A stretch of DNA of 64,000 bases, taken from contig LUCM01007428.1 in the NCBI GenBank assembly GCA_008360955.1, forward strand, positions 62,001 to 126,000, in the 5' to 3' direction. The notes under the pieces were generated by a model that saw nothing but the letters and a program-made list of their open reading frames with translations, was not told where the DNA came from and did no database searches. This document shows positions 11,166 through 22,639 of this stretch, one piece after another; position 1 is the stretch's first letter, and each line of letters begins with the position of its first letter. The position numbers and the translations under genes were made by a program. The DNA is from Fasciolopsis buskii. Lineage: Eukaryota; Platyhelminthes; Trematoda; Plagiorchiida; Fasciolidae.

Positions 11166-11266
11166 CTGTAGACACGACTCCAACGCGATTTCCTTCGATT
11201 GTAGTCTTTTTGTTGTGTTCTTTAGGGTATCTTTGGTTAGAGCCAATTTAATGCCCACTGGTAATT
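11021..11266. repeat. Arm 1 of a 246 bp inverted repeat (partner 14573-14818)
   Basis: The reverse complement of 14573-14818 matches base for base as far as I can check. The arm includes the family A core plus 95 bp of adjoining sequence reading towards GGGCATTAAATTGGC. Other family A copies are much more diverged, so this pair is recent. Confidence 0.9.
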
Positions 11267-11811
11267 GCTATCCGTTCGTTAATGTTACTGACCAAATTGC
11301 GTATACTAATGTCGAATGCAGATAATGCTCTCCTCTACAGTATAAATAAGCTGAATGTGCACACGGATGCATCCGAGATCGAAGACTGGATTGAACGTCT
11401 CGAGTTATGATGCAGTATCCTGAATGGCGTAAAGAGAAATCAAGTGGCTTTCTTCCCAGTTATTGGTGGACGATCATTCCATTCACTCCGGTATTCCTCC
11501 TGCTCAAGGAATTGGAGACTTCATTGCTATAACGCCTTCCAGTTATTTTCCAAAGAAATGAATTAACCCAGTTCTACTCCTCGGTTCGCGCAATAAACAC
11601 AAAACTTCGTGGATCCATCTCAGCGGTTCAGTCACAAACCTCTGAATGCAATTTTGGAGACCATTTGGAGACACAACTGCGCAACTGACTGAATGTTGAT
11701 GCAGACTGTGCCGAATTCCAGCGCTAGCTGCTGCTGACAAAAAGCCACACGATTCCCAAGGCTTGATCAATATAAGAGCAGTCCGACCACGTCTCCGAAC
11801 CGAATCCTCTC

Positions 11812-11985
11812 TGTCTTTTTCATCCTTTTACTTCCTTTATCAATGGAATAACAATGTATATCATTTTCAGAAAGGGGGCCGCGGATATTGGCTGCCAAGT
11901 GGAGTTGACCGGCGGTGGGAGGATTCGAACCCGCAACCTTTGAGTCCGAACCCCACCACCTCATCCGCTTGGTCACTTGGCACTT
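11812..11985 (-). mobile_element. tRNA-derived SINE (family B), reverse orientation
   Basis: On the minus strand a tRNA-like head carries the B box GGGTTCGAATCCTCCCACC and an A-box-like segment, then a unique body and a tail of AAAGGAAGTAAAAGGATG. The same arrangement recurs at 42863-43050 and 21315-21500. The copy sits inside the Gypsy relic, so it is the younger insertion. Confidence 0.75.
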
Positions 11986-12506
11986 GATTGTCCATTTACA
12001 AAAGTTTCATTTGCGTTCACCTGGAAATTCCTACAGACCGACTCCAAGATCGACGACCAAACAGAGACCAAAATGTTATAAAAACTGGTGAACGCTCCCT
12101 CATCACGAGGTGATTTCCATCTCAGTTGAATTTGCCGATTCCGTAAAGCCGTGTGACATTCCTGGGGGAAGACCAGTCATATCCTGTCGGCCTACTTTCT
12201 ACTTGACGCTGAAAAATTCGCCTGAATCTAATCATTGTCGCACAATGATGTTGAATTTAATTGAGATCTGACACATCAGTTCGTTGACACCAATATTTGT
12301 GAATTCTTGATTCGTAAGAACTTGTGACGTGATCCGGACAAGTGTCCATGTTAGACCAACTACTGTAAGCATCGACTGTATCACTGGTCATCGCCTGACG
12401 CTATTTGTAGAAATGACTCTCCCGTTACAGTTGGAGCGCTGATAAGTCCTGTTCGATTCCTGATCTCGGTTGAAAGTCAGTCGGTCTCGGGGCTAAACGT
12501 CCTGCA

Positions 12507-12698
12507 TTACCTGTGTCCTTCTCTTTCATTTGGAGTAACATCAAGGGCTCCTGTGGATAAGTCAGTCCTGTGCAGTAACGTAATAACAAAGGCACAATTG
12601 GGGTAGAACCTACGATATTGGACGGCCACAGAGATCTGCTGTTTTGAAGAAATAGACATCTCCATAGGGACAACGGAAATGTGACGCAAAGGCTTCAA
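12507..12698 (-). pseudogene. Reverse-transcriptase relic (YRRF motif) of the Gypsy-type pol
   Basis: VQYRRFYPNCAFVITLL and then STGALDVTPNE correspond to the thumb/connection region of Gypsy RT ('l..Fl.....YRRFIPN.a....pLt.L....t..l..t...'). The catalytic YxDD box was not found. Upstream frames to 12975 are open but unaligned. Confidence 0.6.
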
Positions 12699-13715
12699 AG
12701 AGCACGAAACATAATAGCATTACTTTACGTGTCAATTCATCAACATGGGCAACACCGATTGCAGTGGCAACTGTAATCGAAGACGATAGAGATCGCATTT
12801 GCATTGATAAATGGTTGAGTCCCGGCTCCTGATTCCGAAACTGTGAGTCAACTACGACGGAGCTACAAGACATAAAATTCGTAAATGACAGTTGGTAGTT
12901 TTCAAAGACCAGGATGGAGAATGCATACTTATTGATTCCACTTTCGCCATTAGCACTCCATGGAATCTGTTTCATTTTAATTTTTTGCCATTTACAATCC
13001 AGGTATCATATTAAATATTTCAAACTGGTATCTATGGCTTATGCCCTGAATGGAGTACTGGCTTCTCAGGATGATGTAATCAATTTCGAATTCACGAAGA
13101 AGGCACATTTCCCACTGTTAAGACCAAGGTTTGATTGGTCGATGGAGGGCAGGATTCCATAAAACCAGCTGATTAAAATTTCGGTGTCTCGGAACTAGTA
13201 TTCTTCAACTTCAAAACCAATGCGAGCGAGTATCCATAAAGTAAATCCTGAGCGTTTAGATTCATTGACGTGAATGTTGTTATGGGGCATCAGGATCACC
13301 ATTGTACTCTTTATGTTCATTCCCAAAGTCGCACAGAGAGAAGTACCGCACTTCTTGGCCCAGTCATAAGTCGAATGGCGATAGGTCAACTATGCTGAAA
13401 AGCTTTAAGTTTGAATGAAACTTTACTGGTAGTTTCTGCACTGTCATAGATTACAAGAATTCTCGGAGTTCACAAAATTTTGATCAGCTTTCGTAGATCT
13501 GCTTTGGTTTGGTTGTAGTAGTTGTTTACTGTCACCGAACTCCATACCGGAACCACTATTTCTCAAGCTTCTCACTTTCCCTAGCGAAGACCGCTCACCG
13601 CGAAACCACTGAATTGCTTTCAGCCTTAAAATGAGTGGCCTCTGTGGTGAAATTAGGAAACTGATTTTTGCAGTCTCCCCTCAGTCTTTTGACACCTCAT
13701 CTCATATTACCCCAG

Positions 13716-14018
13716 TCACGTGGTCGTCGTCCGTTTCATACAAACCCCAGGGAAATGCCTTCTTAGAACCCGCATCAAACCAGTATAAACTGTGAACATA
13801 TGAGATGCGCCTCTATCGACTAAAACAGTATGATGCATACATTGGGAGCCTTCAGAATGAAGATGTATTGTTATAAAAGCAAAAGGACAATCAGCAATAT
13901 TCTCGGCTTGCATAAGCATATCTTCTGAATATGTCCAGTCTTCTCTTACGAATGACATATAGTAGTACGAAATCGGCAAGTGGAACACAAATGAAACATG
14001 CTGCATGAGAAGCAGCAA
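13716..14018 (-). pseudogene. Retropepsin-like protease relic
   Basis: A minus-strand open frame of 100 codons contains HTVLVDRGASHMFTV. This matches the retroviral-type aspartic protease active-site pattern 'FLVDTGA..SV', with the central T of DTG replaced by R. Its place 5' of the RT relic fits a gag-pol order. Confidence 0.45.
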
Positions 14019-14572
14019 TCGACCGGCTCAGTCTCTTGTTCTTGCATTTCATGACCAATTGGCTTGTGACTCCGTCTATGTGGATTACCGGTAAGACTGT
14101 ACTGGATCATCTTAAAATGAACAACGGCAATCGCTCGGTCAAGTAACTGGATCTCCAGTTAATCTCCAAAGTTGCGTTTGGACGCCTGTACCAATAGTTC
14201 GAATAAATTCACGAAATTTCACGTTGGGGTGGCGGACCAAGGAGTGAAATTTTGCACATGTCGTAGCTTGGAAGTTCACTGGAACCAATTGACTAAGTGG
14301 TAGTTTGTCGAATGACCGATGGCGGAGGTCTAGGGAAAGCTACGGTCATTAAGACGGAATACAAAGAGCGGCCACCAGTGGTGAGGAAAAGGGCCGTTTG
14401 ATTTTCTTTCTTTAAGTCTCTCTCGGTACCGTACCACAGCTCAAACCGCCCAATCCAATATTATCTCGGCCGCATCACTATGCAGATTCAACTGTTCAGT
14501 ACTGGGCAGTTCCAGCACAGGATGCCAATTGTATCACGTGGACTTCAGATTAATATATGGAATTCAAATACG

Positions 14573-14818
14573 AATTACCAGTGGGCATTAAATTGGCTCT
14601 AACCAAAGATACCCTAAAGAACACAACAAAAAGACTACAATCGAAGGAAATCGCGTTGGAGTCGTGTCTACAGTTCATGGGTTTATACACAAAACTAGAG
14701 ATTTACCGATTGGTGGAATACATTCCATCCAACCGACTTCGAGGAATATTTTAGTTCCACGACTGCTTCTCACCATGGTCCTCATTGGTTGCTTGTTTAC
14801 ACGGGCCAGTGTGAAGTT
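14573..14818. repeat. Arm 2 of the 246 bp inverted repeat (partner 11021-11266)
   Basis: Reverse-complement partner of 11021-11266, about 3.3 kb away across the 5' part of the Gypsy relic. Confidence 0.9.
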
Positions 14819-14860
14819 GTATAGGACTGTACCAGATGACTTGCACGCGGACTTCTCGTA
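14660..14860 (+). repeat. Family A dispersed repeat
   Basis: Forward copy with both ATTGG boxes and the TTGCACG end block. Confidence 0.6.
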
Positions 14861-14923
14861 GGTGACAGCATTGCACGACGACCGTTGTACCAGTTTTGCC
14901 TGAAACAGTATGGCCAGCTATGA

Positions 14924-15070
14924 TCCATCGTGTTGACATACGGGTACGATTCGCGATTACGTATTAGATTATCCCCAAGCGGCCAACATGCAGATGAAGA
15001 CAGTGAAGAGACACCGGAAGCTGAGACACATTTGAGTCTTTTACAACGTATTTGTGAATATAGCAACTAG
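14924..15070 (+). CDS. Short open frame, possible exon or retroelement remnant
   Basis: The frame reads LTYGYDSRLRIRLSPSG, then an acidic stretch DEDSEETPEAETHLSLLQ, and ends CEYSN and TAG. The composition looks coding. A TGA lies directly before it and no clean acceptor is present, so it may be the end of a decayed element. It lies between two family A repeats. Confidence 0.2.
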   Translation, partial: SIVLTYGYDSRLRIRLSPSGQHADEDSEETPEAETHLSLLQRICEYSN

Positions 15071-15220
15071 AAGGATGCCCATTTGGTGGAAGACTTTTGC
15101 GTTAATGGCCGCTGTGAAACGCTTGATTTTTACTTCACCACTCACCATTATTCTGATTGGTTGGTTTTGGCTGCAGGCGCTAACGGAGCGGTATCGGACT
15201 GTTACATGAATTGATCGTGG
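15060..15220 (+). repeat. Family A dispersed repeat
   Basis: TTTGGTGGAAGACTTTT ... CTGATTGGTTGGTTTTGG ... GGTATCGGACTGTTACATG aligns with the copy at 14660. Confidence 0.5.
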
Positions 15221-15589
15221 ACTAAATACACTGGTCCAAGCAAACCACTATTATAACCCATGGAAAACGATTTCACATTTTGAGAAATGGTAAGCCGGTT
15301 AATTTTCTCCATGCGGATATTGAGTTGCCCGTTTTAGCCAAGGTAACGGAGAAGTAGTTCGGTTACCAACTTTACCGACAGCACTGCGTTAAAGACAAAT
15401 GCACAATGCTAGAGTATATTACATGACGCATCCTTTTTCAGTTCAGTCAGTAGATCGTACACATGATTCGGTAAACAATGCATTATATGCAAAATAATTG
15501 CATGTCTCCAATTCATCCGGCGGTCAGGGCAAACGAAGAACAGGCAATATTGAATACACAGAATTGATTCAACTACGTAGTCGTCAACC

Positions 15590-15690
15590 CTTGCGGGGTT
15601 CAACCCCTCTGCGTTTGCCTCGCGTTTGCTCTACCGGCTGAACTGCGAAGCCACACCGAATAGTGTTTAATGTTCCATCCAGTGGCTGCT
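15590..15690 (-). mobile_element. tRNA-like SINE fragment
   Basis: On the minus strand CAGTTCAGCCGGTAGAGC (A-box-like) is followed after about 25 nt by GGGGTTGAACCCCGC (B-box-like). It is too degenerate for a functional tRNA. Confidence 0.35.
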
Positions 15691-15824
15691 GGCTGATTCA
15701 CTGGGTTGTCCTGTTCCTGAGATCAAGTTGCCAAAAGTTCAGTCTCGGTTGCCATGACCTTGTGCGATTTGGCCAGGTAACCACTGTTCCTTAAGTGAAA
15801 TGTCCAAGCACCGCTCGATGTCGC

Positions 15825-15905
15825 TTTGAGGCTGAGCCGATAGAACACACCTGGTTCAAATGCATGGGTTGTGCCCACTCTTGGGTTCGAGTCCTGCAGA
15901 GGTCG
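15825..15905 (+). mobile_element. tRNA-like SINE fragment
   Basis: GAGGCTGAGCCGATAGAAC (A-box-like), then TGGGTTCGAGTCCTGCAG (B box) about 50 nt on. The acceptor stem does not close, so this is SINE-derived rather than a tRNA gene. Confidence 0.4.
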
Positions 15906-15919
15906 AAGACTTTCCACAA

Positions 15920-17150
15920 CAGGATCAATTCTGCATTCGACGAAAATTTGCCTAACAACTTTCCTGATCTTGAAAACTACTGAGACGGAGAATTGGCATT
16001 CATATGGAACAGCCGAACACAGTTTGCGCTGACGGCCTCTGATTATACATTCTTGGAAGCTATTTATTCCGGCCAGTGACCATAATTGGTTACTGATGCA
16101 AAACAGTTGATATCTGATCTGATCAGGTGTCGGTTATCCACCCACAACTCAAATTCTTTTGCCATGGACAGGATTAAGGTCATTCTGTCCCGTAGGTTGT
16201 ATGGACGTCAGATGAAAATTGAATCAGTAAAAAGGCACGCTGATTGTCTATCAGCATTAAGGTGAGCTGAACCCTCCTAAAGATTAAGGCCAAATGCTGT
16301 ATAACGACGAGGCAACAATATGACCCTCCACTCTGTATTCACTTACATCAATCTTTCAAAAATCCTGAGCTATGACACCGTCGTCGAAGTTTCATTTGCT
16401 GCTGTCTATCATAATTTCGTCATAACAATAACTGGTCGATTGAAATATCGTATTTTACAAAACACTGCAGAGGTACACCAAAATAGTGGAGGCACCGCGA
16501 AAACCCACAGAAGCAAAATCTTTCGTCGCGGGATGACCATTATTTATGCGTTAAATCACGTTTAGTTTGTACCGCCATCCTTCGTTTCCTGGTGTCGATT
16601 TCATTTTAATCTCTGGTGTAGAATAACATGTAAATTTTGTGCTCGTTATTGTCCCCGTTTTTTGCTCATACTGTTAATTTTCTTTGTTGTGATAATGATA
16701 ACAATGCAAATTCTTTCCAGTTCAGTATTTCATTTATCACCTAGCTTTGTTGAAGTGTTTCTGAAATGAAAAATCGACTGGTCTTGGGCTTTCGACGGAA
16801 CTAGAGACTTTTCACTCCTGCTCGGAATCACGCCAATGCTATTCGAGATTGAAGACTTTTACCGTTGGTTTAATTTCGCATTTGTGAAAATCTCGCAACC
16901 AAACTTCCAAGTTTCCTATTCGAAATAGCCATCTGTCCGGGTGACTGAGACCTAAATCCCTTTGGTCTGTAACGGGTCGCACACACTGACAAGTGCATAA
17001 TTCAAGTTGGACACTTTATTCCGCAATTCGCGGATATATTTTTACATTACTGTTTCAAAATAATTCCGAAATCAATTGGAAAGTGGTGTAGTAGATCATC
17101 ACAAACGCAACTTGGGTTAGAGAAACAAGGTTATTTCGTTTGTGACTTTA
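15920..17150. other. No supported gene
   Basis: AT-rich sequence. The open frame at 16320-16565 has no splice support. Confidence 0.4.
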
Positions 17151-17154
17151 TTAG

Positions 17155-17258
17155 CTCAGCTTCTAATGCCCTATGAATGTTGGTTGTCCAAGTGGACAAA
17201 AGTGAGGAGAAATCTCCCATTTAAACCAACTGAAAGTAGCATTCTAAATGATATAGAG
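17155..17258 (+). CDS. Candidate internal exon, unknown product
   Basis: The strong acceptor tttgtgactttattag precedes CT and then QLLMPYECWLSKWTKVRRNL, continuing PFKPTESSILNDIE to the donor GAG|GTAATT in phase 0. Composition is coding-like. The next candidate, 17312-17481, begins with two bases and does not fit phase 0, so the two may not be spliced directly. Confidence 0.4.
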
Positions 17259-17311
17259 GTAATTACAAAAGGTTTTGTTGACGAGCAAATTACATATCAG
17301 TTAAAAATAAG

Positions 17312-17481
17312 ATTTGGTCGACTGGGTTAACCAATGTAGTCCTGGTCTTTCTTTCGGTCCCCGCTCGCTACTACTGCCCACGAAAACTGCTAATAGGACT
17401 GATACGTTTGCTGAGGTCCAGAACAAGCTCTGGAAGCTTTGCTCTAACGCCTTCGTTCGGATTTTCATAACCCAGCCTCAG
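17312..17481 (+). CDS. Candidate internal exon, unknown product
   Basis: After the acceptor aaaaataag come two bases, then LVDWVNQCSPGLSFGPRSLL and later TDTFAEVQNKLWKLC, ending FITQPQ at the strong donor CCTCAG|GTGAGA in phase 0. The acceptor is weak in pyrimidines. Phase 0 fits the exon at 23727-23929, and also the terminal exon at 19519. Confidence 0.45.
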
Positions 17482-18898
17482 GTGAGACTAGCTATTTAGA
17501 TCAGAAACGGATATTACAATGATTCTCATCGTTTTTTTAGGATAAAAGAACATACCCTCCGTGACTGTTAGGCTATTCTCAAAATCCCTAGGCGCTGGGA
17601 AGATTGAAGACCAGAATTGGCCATTGATGCAGTCAGGAAATTCGAAATTGCGTTCGCGTAATGGTCCCAGGTTTGTTCCGAAACGATTTGTTTGTACCGA
17701 TTGACTTCAAATAATGTTGGCTGCCATACTCCATGGGGTATATAAAATGATATTCGTCCCTTCTCCGGGAACCTTAGTAGAATAAACTTTTACTACGTGA
17801 TGCGGCAGTAAAACAAAATACGATGTGCAATTTTCTGTGCATGATTTGTGGTCGCTAGTTCTTGGACGCATCTGCTTGGTTGGGGCATCTGATTGGACCA
17901 ACCACCGCAGTTAGTGGTTGCGCCTGACATACTTGTAATGGTTGTGAACTCGCGTGTTTCGCCTGAGATGTGTTGCACGATAGGCAAATCTATATGCGAA
18001 ATGCATCTTGTTCCTAAATGTTCAGTGTACACTTTAGTCATTCTCTTATTACTGACATTGTCGGATGTCTTTGATCGATCGCTACATTGATTATATGAAT
18101 AAAATGCGTGGTTCATTCAAGTGGTTGGGAAAGACTGCTTTAATACTAGTCTACTGATCTTGCTTATGTGATACACCATACAAAAATGATAGAGCCACTA
18201 TCACATTGATCTGTCCGCGACCAGTCTCTGGCGGTAGGATTTAGTAATTCTACTAATCAGGATATTTGATGCAAATTATCACACCACCCACTACGTTGCA
18301 AGGTAATCGCACCTGTCTGCCAGGATGAACGGCATCAGTCGTTTTCATCATCACCTTGCTTAGTCATCTACCAGGGGTTCCAATAATTCTGAAGCACAAC
18401 GAGACCAATAAGAAACAACCGAATGAGAAAAGAGCAATTACTTTCCAGCCTCAAATAGGTCACGTGCAGATTGTACAGACCGCTTGAATCTGACAGGAAA
18501 AAAGTTTTCGTAGCGTCCTACTTGGGATAGATATTTCGGATAAGACAGATTTTTGTTTCCGTACATTCCAAAGTCTGTGCTGCGTCACTGTATCTGCCAT
18601 TGCTTTCGTATCCATCCGTGCAACAGTTTTTGAGCGCTTGAAAAACAATCAACCTAATGACATAGTTGGTTTAGACCGATCGAACACTCGATTCAATTAC
18701 CAAGACGTTTGGTTTATCGTAAGTGAAGCCGATTAACAAACGAGAAAAGTCTCTCTCTCTCTTTCAAATACACCGACAACGGACAGAATGAGGTCTAACT
18801 CACGATCGACTTTTTGTGGCAATCGAGAATGCATTTGCCGAAAACGAATGAGCGAAAAATCTACGAGACAACCTACGATGTTTGCTCAGCCATTCAGA

Positions 18899-18900
<2 letters not shown>
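17482..18900. other. No supported gene
   Basis: Open frames on both strands around 17.7-18.1 kb overlap without splice support. A CT run lies near 18750. Confidence 0.4.

Positions 18901-18937
<37 letters not shown>
18901..18937. repeat. (GT)n microsatellite
   Basis: About 18 perfect GT units. Confidence 0.97.
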
Positions 18938-18938
<1 letters not shown>

Positions 18939-19518
18939 ATGCGGAATAGTTGTGGTCCTCGTTTTTTTTCTAAGCCGACATCAGATTTTCTCTTATCTCA
19001 TTACGCTAAGTGAATTCGAGCAGTTTTCGCACGCATCATGTACGTTATCCAGTCACGAATACTTCTTTTGCTCATCTGATTTCTACGACGAATGCATTCG
19101 GATTATCGTGTAAGAATTTCCAGTTGGACATCTGCCATAATTTAAACATGGGGTTTTTATTAATTGTGATCGAATTTCGTGCTTATTCGGATGCGTGAGA
19201 GAGCATTTAACCATTGTGGTTAGCATCTTCAACAGCTTATTGCTATTTGATGGTGAAAACGTGGCCGATAAAACAATAAATTCGATTTAGTTCAATAAAA
19301 TGGAAAGGAATCACTTCCGTTTGGATTTTGCAGTCATTAAGCGAGCACTTGTATGCTCTGTTTTCGACTATTATATAGCAGCACTGACTACTTAAAACAG
19401 AAATGCGCATAAAATAAGAAAAAAAAACAGCTGCAAGGTGATAATCGAAAGGAAGTGGACAGGAAATGGAAGATCTCGAATGCAAAAACTGCACTAACCC
19501 CACCATCCTCTGATGCAG

Positions 19519-19707
19519 GACTGCATGAACTCCAACGGTCTGGTCAACCTACATGAGTCAGTTTACCGGCCAAGGCATTCACACCCTTTCGCCGGGCCGC
19601 CGACTGACCTCCTCAACACATCTTACCATACACGAACCTCGGAAAACAGTGCAGACACTGACAGTGTTCGCACACATCTGCAACGGCCAAGCTTAGAAAC
19701 CGTATGA
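19519..19707 (+). CDS. Candidate terminal exon, member of a duplicated family
   Basis: The acceptor ccatcctctgatgcag precedes a phase-0 frame: DCMNSNGLVNLHESVYRPRH, later PPTDLLNTSYHTRTSENS, ending RPSLETV and TGA. The same frame and stop are preserved in the inverted copy at 3405-3800, which supports selection on a real protein end. The segment is Ser/Thr/His/Arg-rich and probably disordered. The upstream partner exon is not certain; 17258 and 17481 both end in phase 0. Confidence 0.45.
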   Translation, partial: DCMNSNGLVNLHESVYRPRHSHPFAGPPTDLLNTSYHTRTSENSADTDSVRTHLQRPSLETV

Positions 19708-20510
19708 CTGGTCCGATCTGTTCATAATCGGGAAACAGCACTTCGATGGTGTATAATACATCTCGAGACGTAGTAATTCCGGGGGCCAAGATTGTCGATA
19801 CACAGATGCAACTTAGTGGGTCTTAAATTCCAATCACAGTTTCGCCTACACAGTCGCAGTCAGTCGATTTTAGTATCAACTATTCCCCGAAGGGAGGAGG
19901 ATAATTTTCATACTCATCCCAATCACGAATTTTAGTGAAGGCTGTGAGAACAGGCATCACTGAGGAACGCCATCTCTAGTGATGAACTAGGAAGAGTTGT
20001 CGACATTAGTATCGACTCACCTTCGGTTATTTTCAAACGGCAATAAGTCAGGATTTTCTTTGGTACCACAGAACTACATGATTATCTAAACCGAACGCAG
20101 CTTTTAGCTGAAAGATGACTGAGATCATTTGCCTGCGGAAGTTGTGACTGCCCTTTAAGACCTGTAAAACTAACACTCACGGCTGAGAAGCAAACCAATA
20201 TTTAATACCAATAAAAAGATGCATATTTATCTCAAATATCCCACAATGCGTAATTGTGATTGACATAGCTTCGAATGGGTCAAAAACTAGCTTGCTTCTC
20301 ACTAGAAAATCGTCGAGCACTTTATATGTGATACTTCGCCAGTCAATTCTTTTGCAGTAGTCGCTTTCTTACAACCTGGTACAGTTACCGATCCCCATCT
20401 TTCTTCTGAACTCTATTACTCTTTCTGGGATGAAACTACCAGTTCAGTCATCTCGGGTGTTGATGCTTTTCCACAATTCCTGAGGGAGGATGACGACAGC
20501 TCGCCTGATC
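19708..20510. other. No supported gene
   Basis: Nothing recognised. Confidence 0.4.
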
Positions 20511-20732
20511 CTATCCTTTCGGAAGACCAATCAATCTGACTGCCTTCATTTCCGGTGGAAAAACGATATCTGTTTCCATCACTTCATTTTCAGTCTTAAG
20601 CAGAAGGCTCACTGCAGCTATGTATTCGATGAATTGTTTGTTAAGGTTGCTTTGTTCAGTGCTCAAAACGGAGTCCCTTTGTCTGATCTCTTGATCACCT
20701 AACTTATGCCCGACTTTCGTAGACCAGCACAC
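20511..20732 (-). CDS. Candidate exon, hydrophilic, unknown product
   Basis: A minus-strand frame reads KVGHKLGDQEIRQRDSVLST, then NKQFIEYIAAVSLLLKTENE and PPEMKAVRLIGLPKG before a TAG. Composition is helix-forming and coding-like. A possible acceptor (acgtataattaag) lies at 20732, but no convincing donor follows, so it could be a 3' exon. Confidence 0.3.
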   Translation of the reverse strand: MCWSTKVGHKLGDQEIRQRDSVLSTEQSNLNKQFIEYIAAVSLLLKTENEVMETDIVFPPEMKAVRLIGLPKG

Positions 20733-21314
20733 TTAATTATACGTATAAGGTTGTTGCTGTTGCAGATGCACGCATTCTTTTCCATTACGCTGCACTTCCT
20801 TAGCCTTCGCTACTGGCCGTCATTTCCCAGATTTATGGTCAGCTTACGTCCCAGTGGGTAAATTGGTACGTTTTATATGGTATCCGGAAGAGCAGATCTT
20901 CTAGCAACTGATAGGGCAGTTGAGGTCTATCATATCCATCGTCTGCGCCGCACATGCCACCCAAAGTCCTATCTGCAGAGATTTATTGATTTTTGTCTGA
21001 TCCCTAGTGTCTGATTGTGACGACAGCTACTTTGAAAACTCCAACTAGTTTTGTAGTTTAGCTGGTTTTCTTGTTGGCGCGACTGTAGACTAGGAGCCAA
21101 CACAAGGGAGCACGAAGGAAGCATTATCTGAATGATCAGCGGTCTCTGAGTGATCCCTGGCACCGGTTCCGATGGCAATATGGCCAATGCGTGTCAAGCG
21201 CTGTGAAGATGAAGGAAGTCCTCAGCTGACCGGGTGCTAGATTATAATAAACGCATGGAGGGAGTTTCCTCGTTGCATATAGGTAGTTGGAGTGACAGAT
21301 CGAGAGACGCACGG

Positions 21315-21500
21315 ACCGGCCGCGGTCCAGCGGGTTAAGTCGTGACGTTTGGACATGGAAAGCGCGGGTTCGAATCTTCCCATCGCCAGTCATCTACCCC
21401 ATGAGGCAGTCCTCTGATGGCCACGATCCCCTTTCTTAAAAGTGATGCACATTGTGATTTCCTTAATAAAGGAAGTAGAATATAAAAGATAAAAAAGATA
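21315..21500 (+). mobile_element. tRNA-derived SINE (family B), forward
   Basis: The tRNA-like head runs from CGGTCCAGCGGGTTAAG (A box) to GCGGGTTCGAATCTTCCCA (B box). After the body come TTAATAAAGGAAGTAGAA and a tail of AAAGAT units. The head resembles tRNA-Arg with an internal TCG-like anticodon loop, best seen in the copy at 42863. Confidence 0.75.
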
Positions 21501-21944
21501 TCCGGATCGGCCCCTACCGATCATAATTTATTCACTCATCCAGGGCATTAGTACTAGCCTTTCCGGCGTGATTTCCTCTCTTTTCAGCCTGCACTTCCTT
21601 TGATTTTGATGGATTTTTCTCTTTCATTCTTTAAGCGTGTTCTGGAATGAACAGCCTGTACTTACTTAGATCTATTACAAATGAGTAATCTGGGTTCTCA
21701 CGAGATCACAGCTAGTCGCATGTGGATGTATGAAGACCAGGTGACTGTTGGACCGACTACCCCATCTGATTGGTTTTATAATTGAGTTGTGAAAGCTATG
21801 TAACACAGAAACAGGAGCGGATGCTCATATCGGTGTGTGTGCATGTGGATCGTAACAGTAATTGTATAATTGGAACCCGACAATTTTTTTGTTCATTCGC
21901 ATTCGTAAACAATGAACGGAAATTACTTTAGAAGTGAGTCACCC

Positions 21945-22010
21945 GACGGAAAGGTCGCCCTGCGCAGAAATGAGCCAAAATGATCGAAACGTTGCAAACA
22001 ACACCTTGCA
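21945..22010 (+). other. Penelope-like tail (GAAACGTTG)
   Basis: CTGCGCAGAAATGAGCC ... TGATCGAAACGTTGC resembles the stem plus GAAACGTTG tail of the hairpin element at 6734. There is no RT frame nearby. Confidence 0.3.
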
Positions 22011-22127
22011 GCTGACCAAAGAATGGATAGGTTGGTAAACAAGGTATTGGGCATAAAAATTATCATCAAATCAAAAACAACAGAAAGAGAGTAAAAGGGA
22101 TTTCATTTATGTTTAACTGCATCTGCA

Positions 22128-22149
22128 TGTGTGTGTGTGTGTGTGTGTG
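22128..22149. repeat. (TG)n microsatellite
   Basis: Short TG run, continued imperfectly to 22162. Confidence 0.9.
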
Positions 22150-22639
22150 CGTCGGTGTGTGTGGCCACTGGACGAACTGAGGCTGTAACATGAAATGTGT
22201 TTCTAGGTCATAGAATGTGAGATTAAATCGCTTGCGAATACACATGGTCCTTTGGATCATGGTATTTAATTTTACAAAATCAACGCACCCGCTTTATATT
22301 CATCGCGGAATCGATGTAGCCTACTTAGATCTGAAGTTTTTGACAAAGACTGTTAATGCTTGCAGAAGATACTGTTGAATTAGGATTACGGTTGCATTTG
22401 AATTAGTCGGGACAACGAGAATTACAGTCTCATTCCAACCTACTTGAAGGGCGACAGCAACACAGGTGGTAGTGTTGACACATAAAACTTATTTAAATGT
22501 GAAATGGTGGTTCCTGATTCGTGGATCCTCTGTTAATCAATGAAGTTAACTTCCATGAAATTGTTCAGTTTAATATCAGTGCTCAATTCGCCATTAAGAA
22601 ACCATTGTACAGCTGTTTCATCCCTGTTAGGATGAAATC

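Larger units (their letters stand above)
9240..14018 (-). mobile_element. Decayed Gypsy/Ty3-type LTR retroelement with nested insertions
   Basis: Relics of a pol polyprotein occur in the expected order along the minus strand: protease-like (14018-13716), RT thumb-side motif (12698-12507), RNase H start (10964-10773), integrase zinc-binding region (10094-9618) and possible integrase core (9449-9243). All carry stops or frameshifts. The spacing is stretched by a tRNA-like SINE at 11812-11985 and by a family A repeat at 10945-11266. No LTR pair or primer-binding site was found, so the ends are approximate. The motif set resembles Gypsy elements of flukes such as the CsRn1 group. This is an old, dead copy. 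Confidence 0.65.

Noticed and set aside
12415..12485. tRNA-like SINE at CCTGTTCGATTCCTGATC
   Set aside because: The B box is good but there is no A box or tail, and it adjoins the RT relic. Too weak to list.
17893..18116. Overlapping plus and minus frames as genes
   Set aside because: Both strands are open with no splice support and no motif.
18814..19113. Frame with a Cys-Val repeat as a cysteine-rich protein
   Set aside because: The repeat is translated GT microsatellite.
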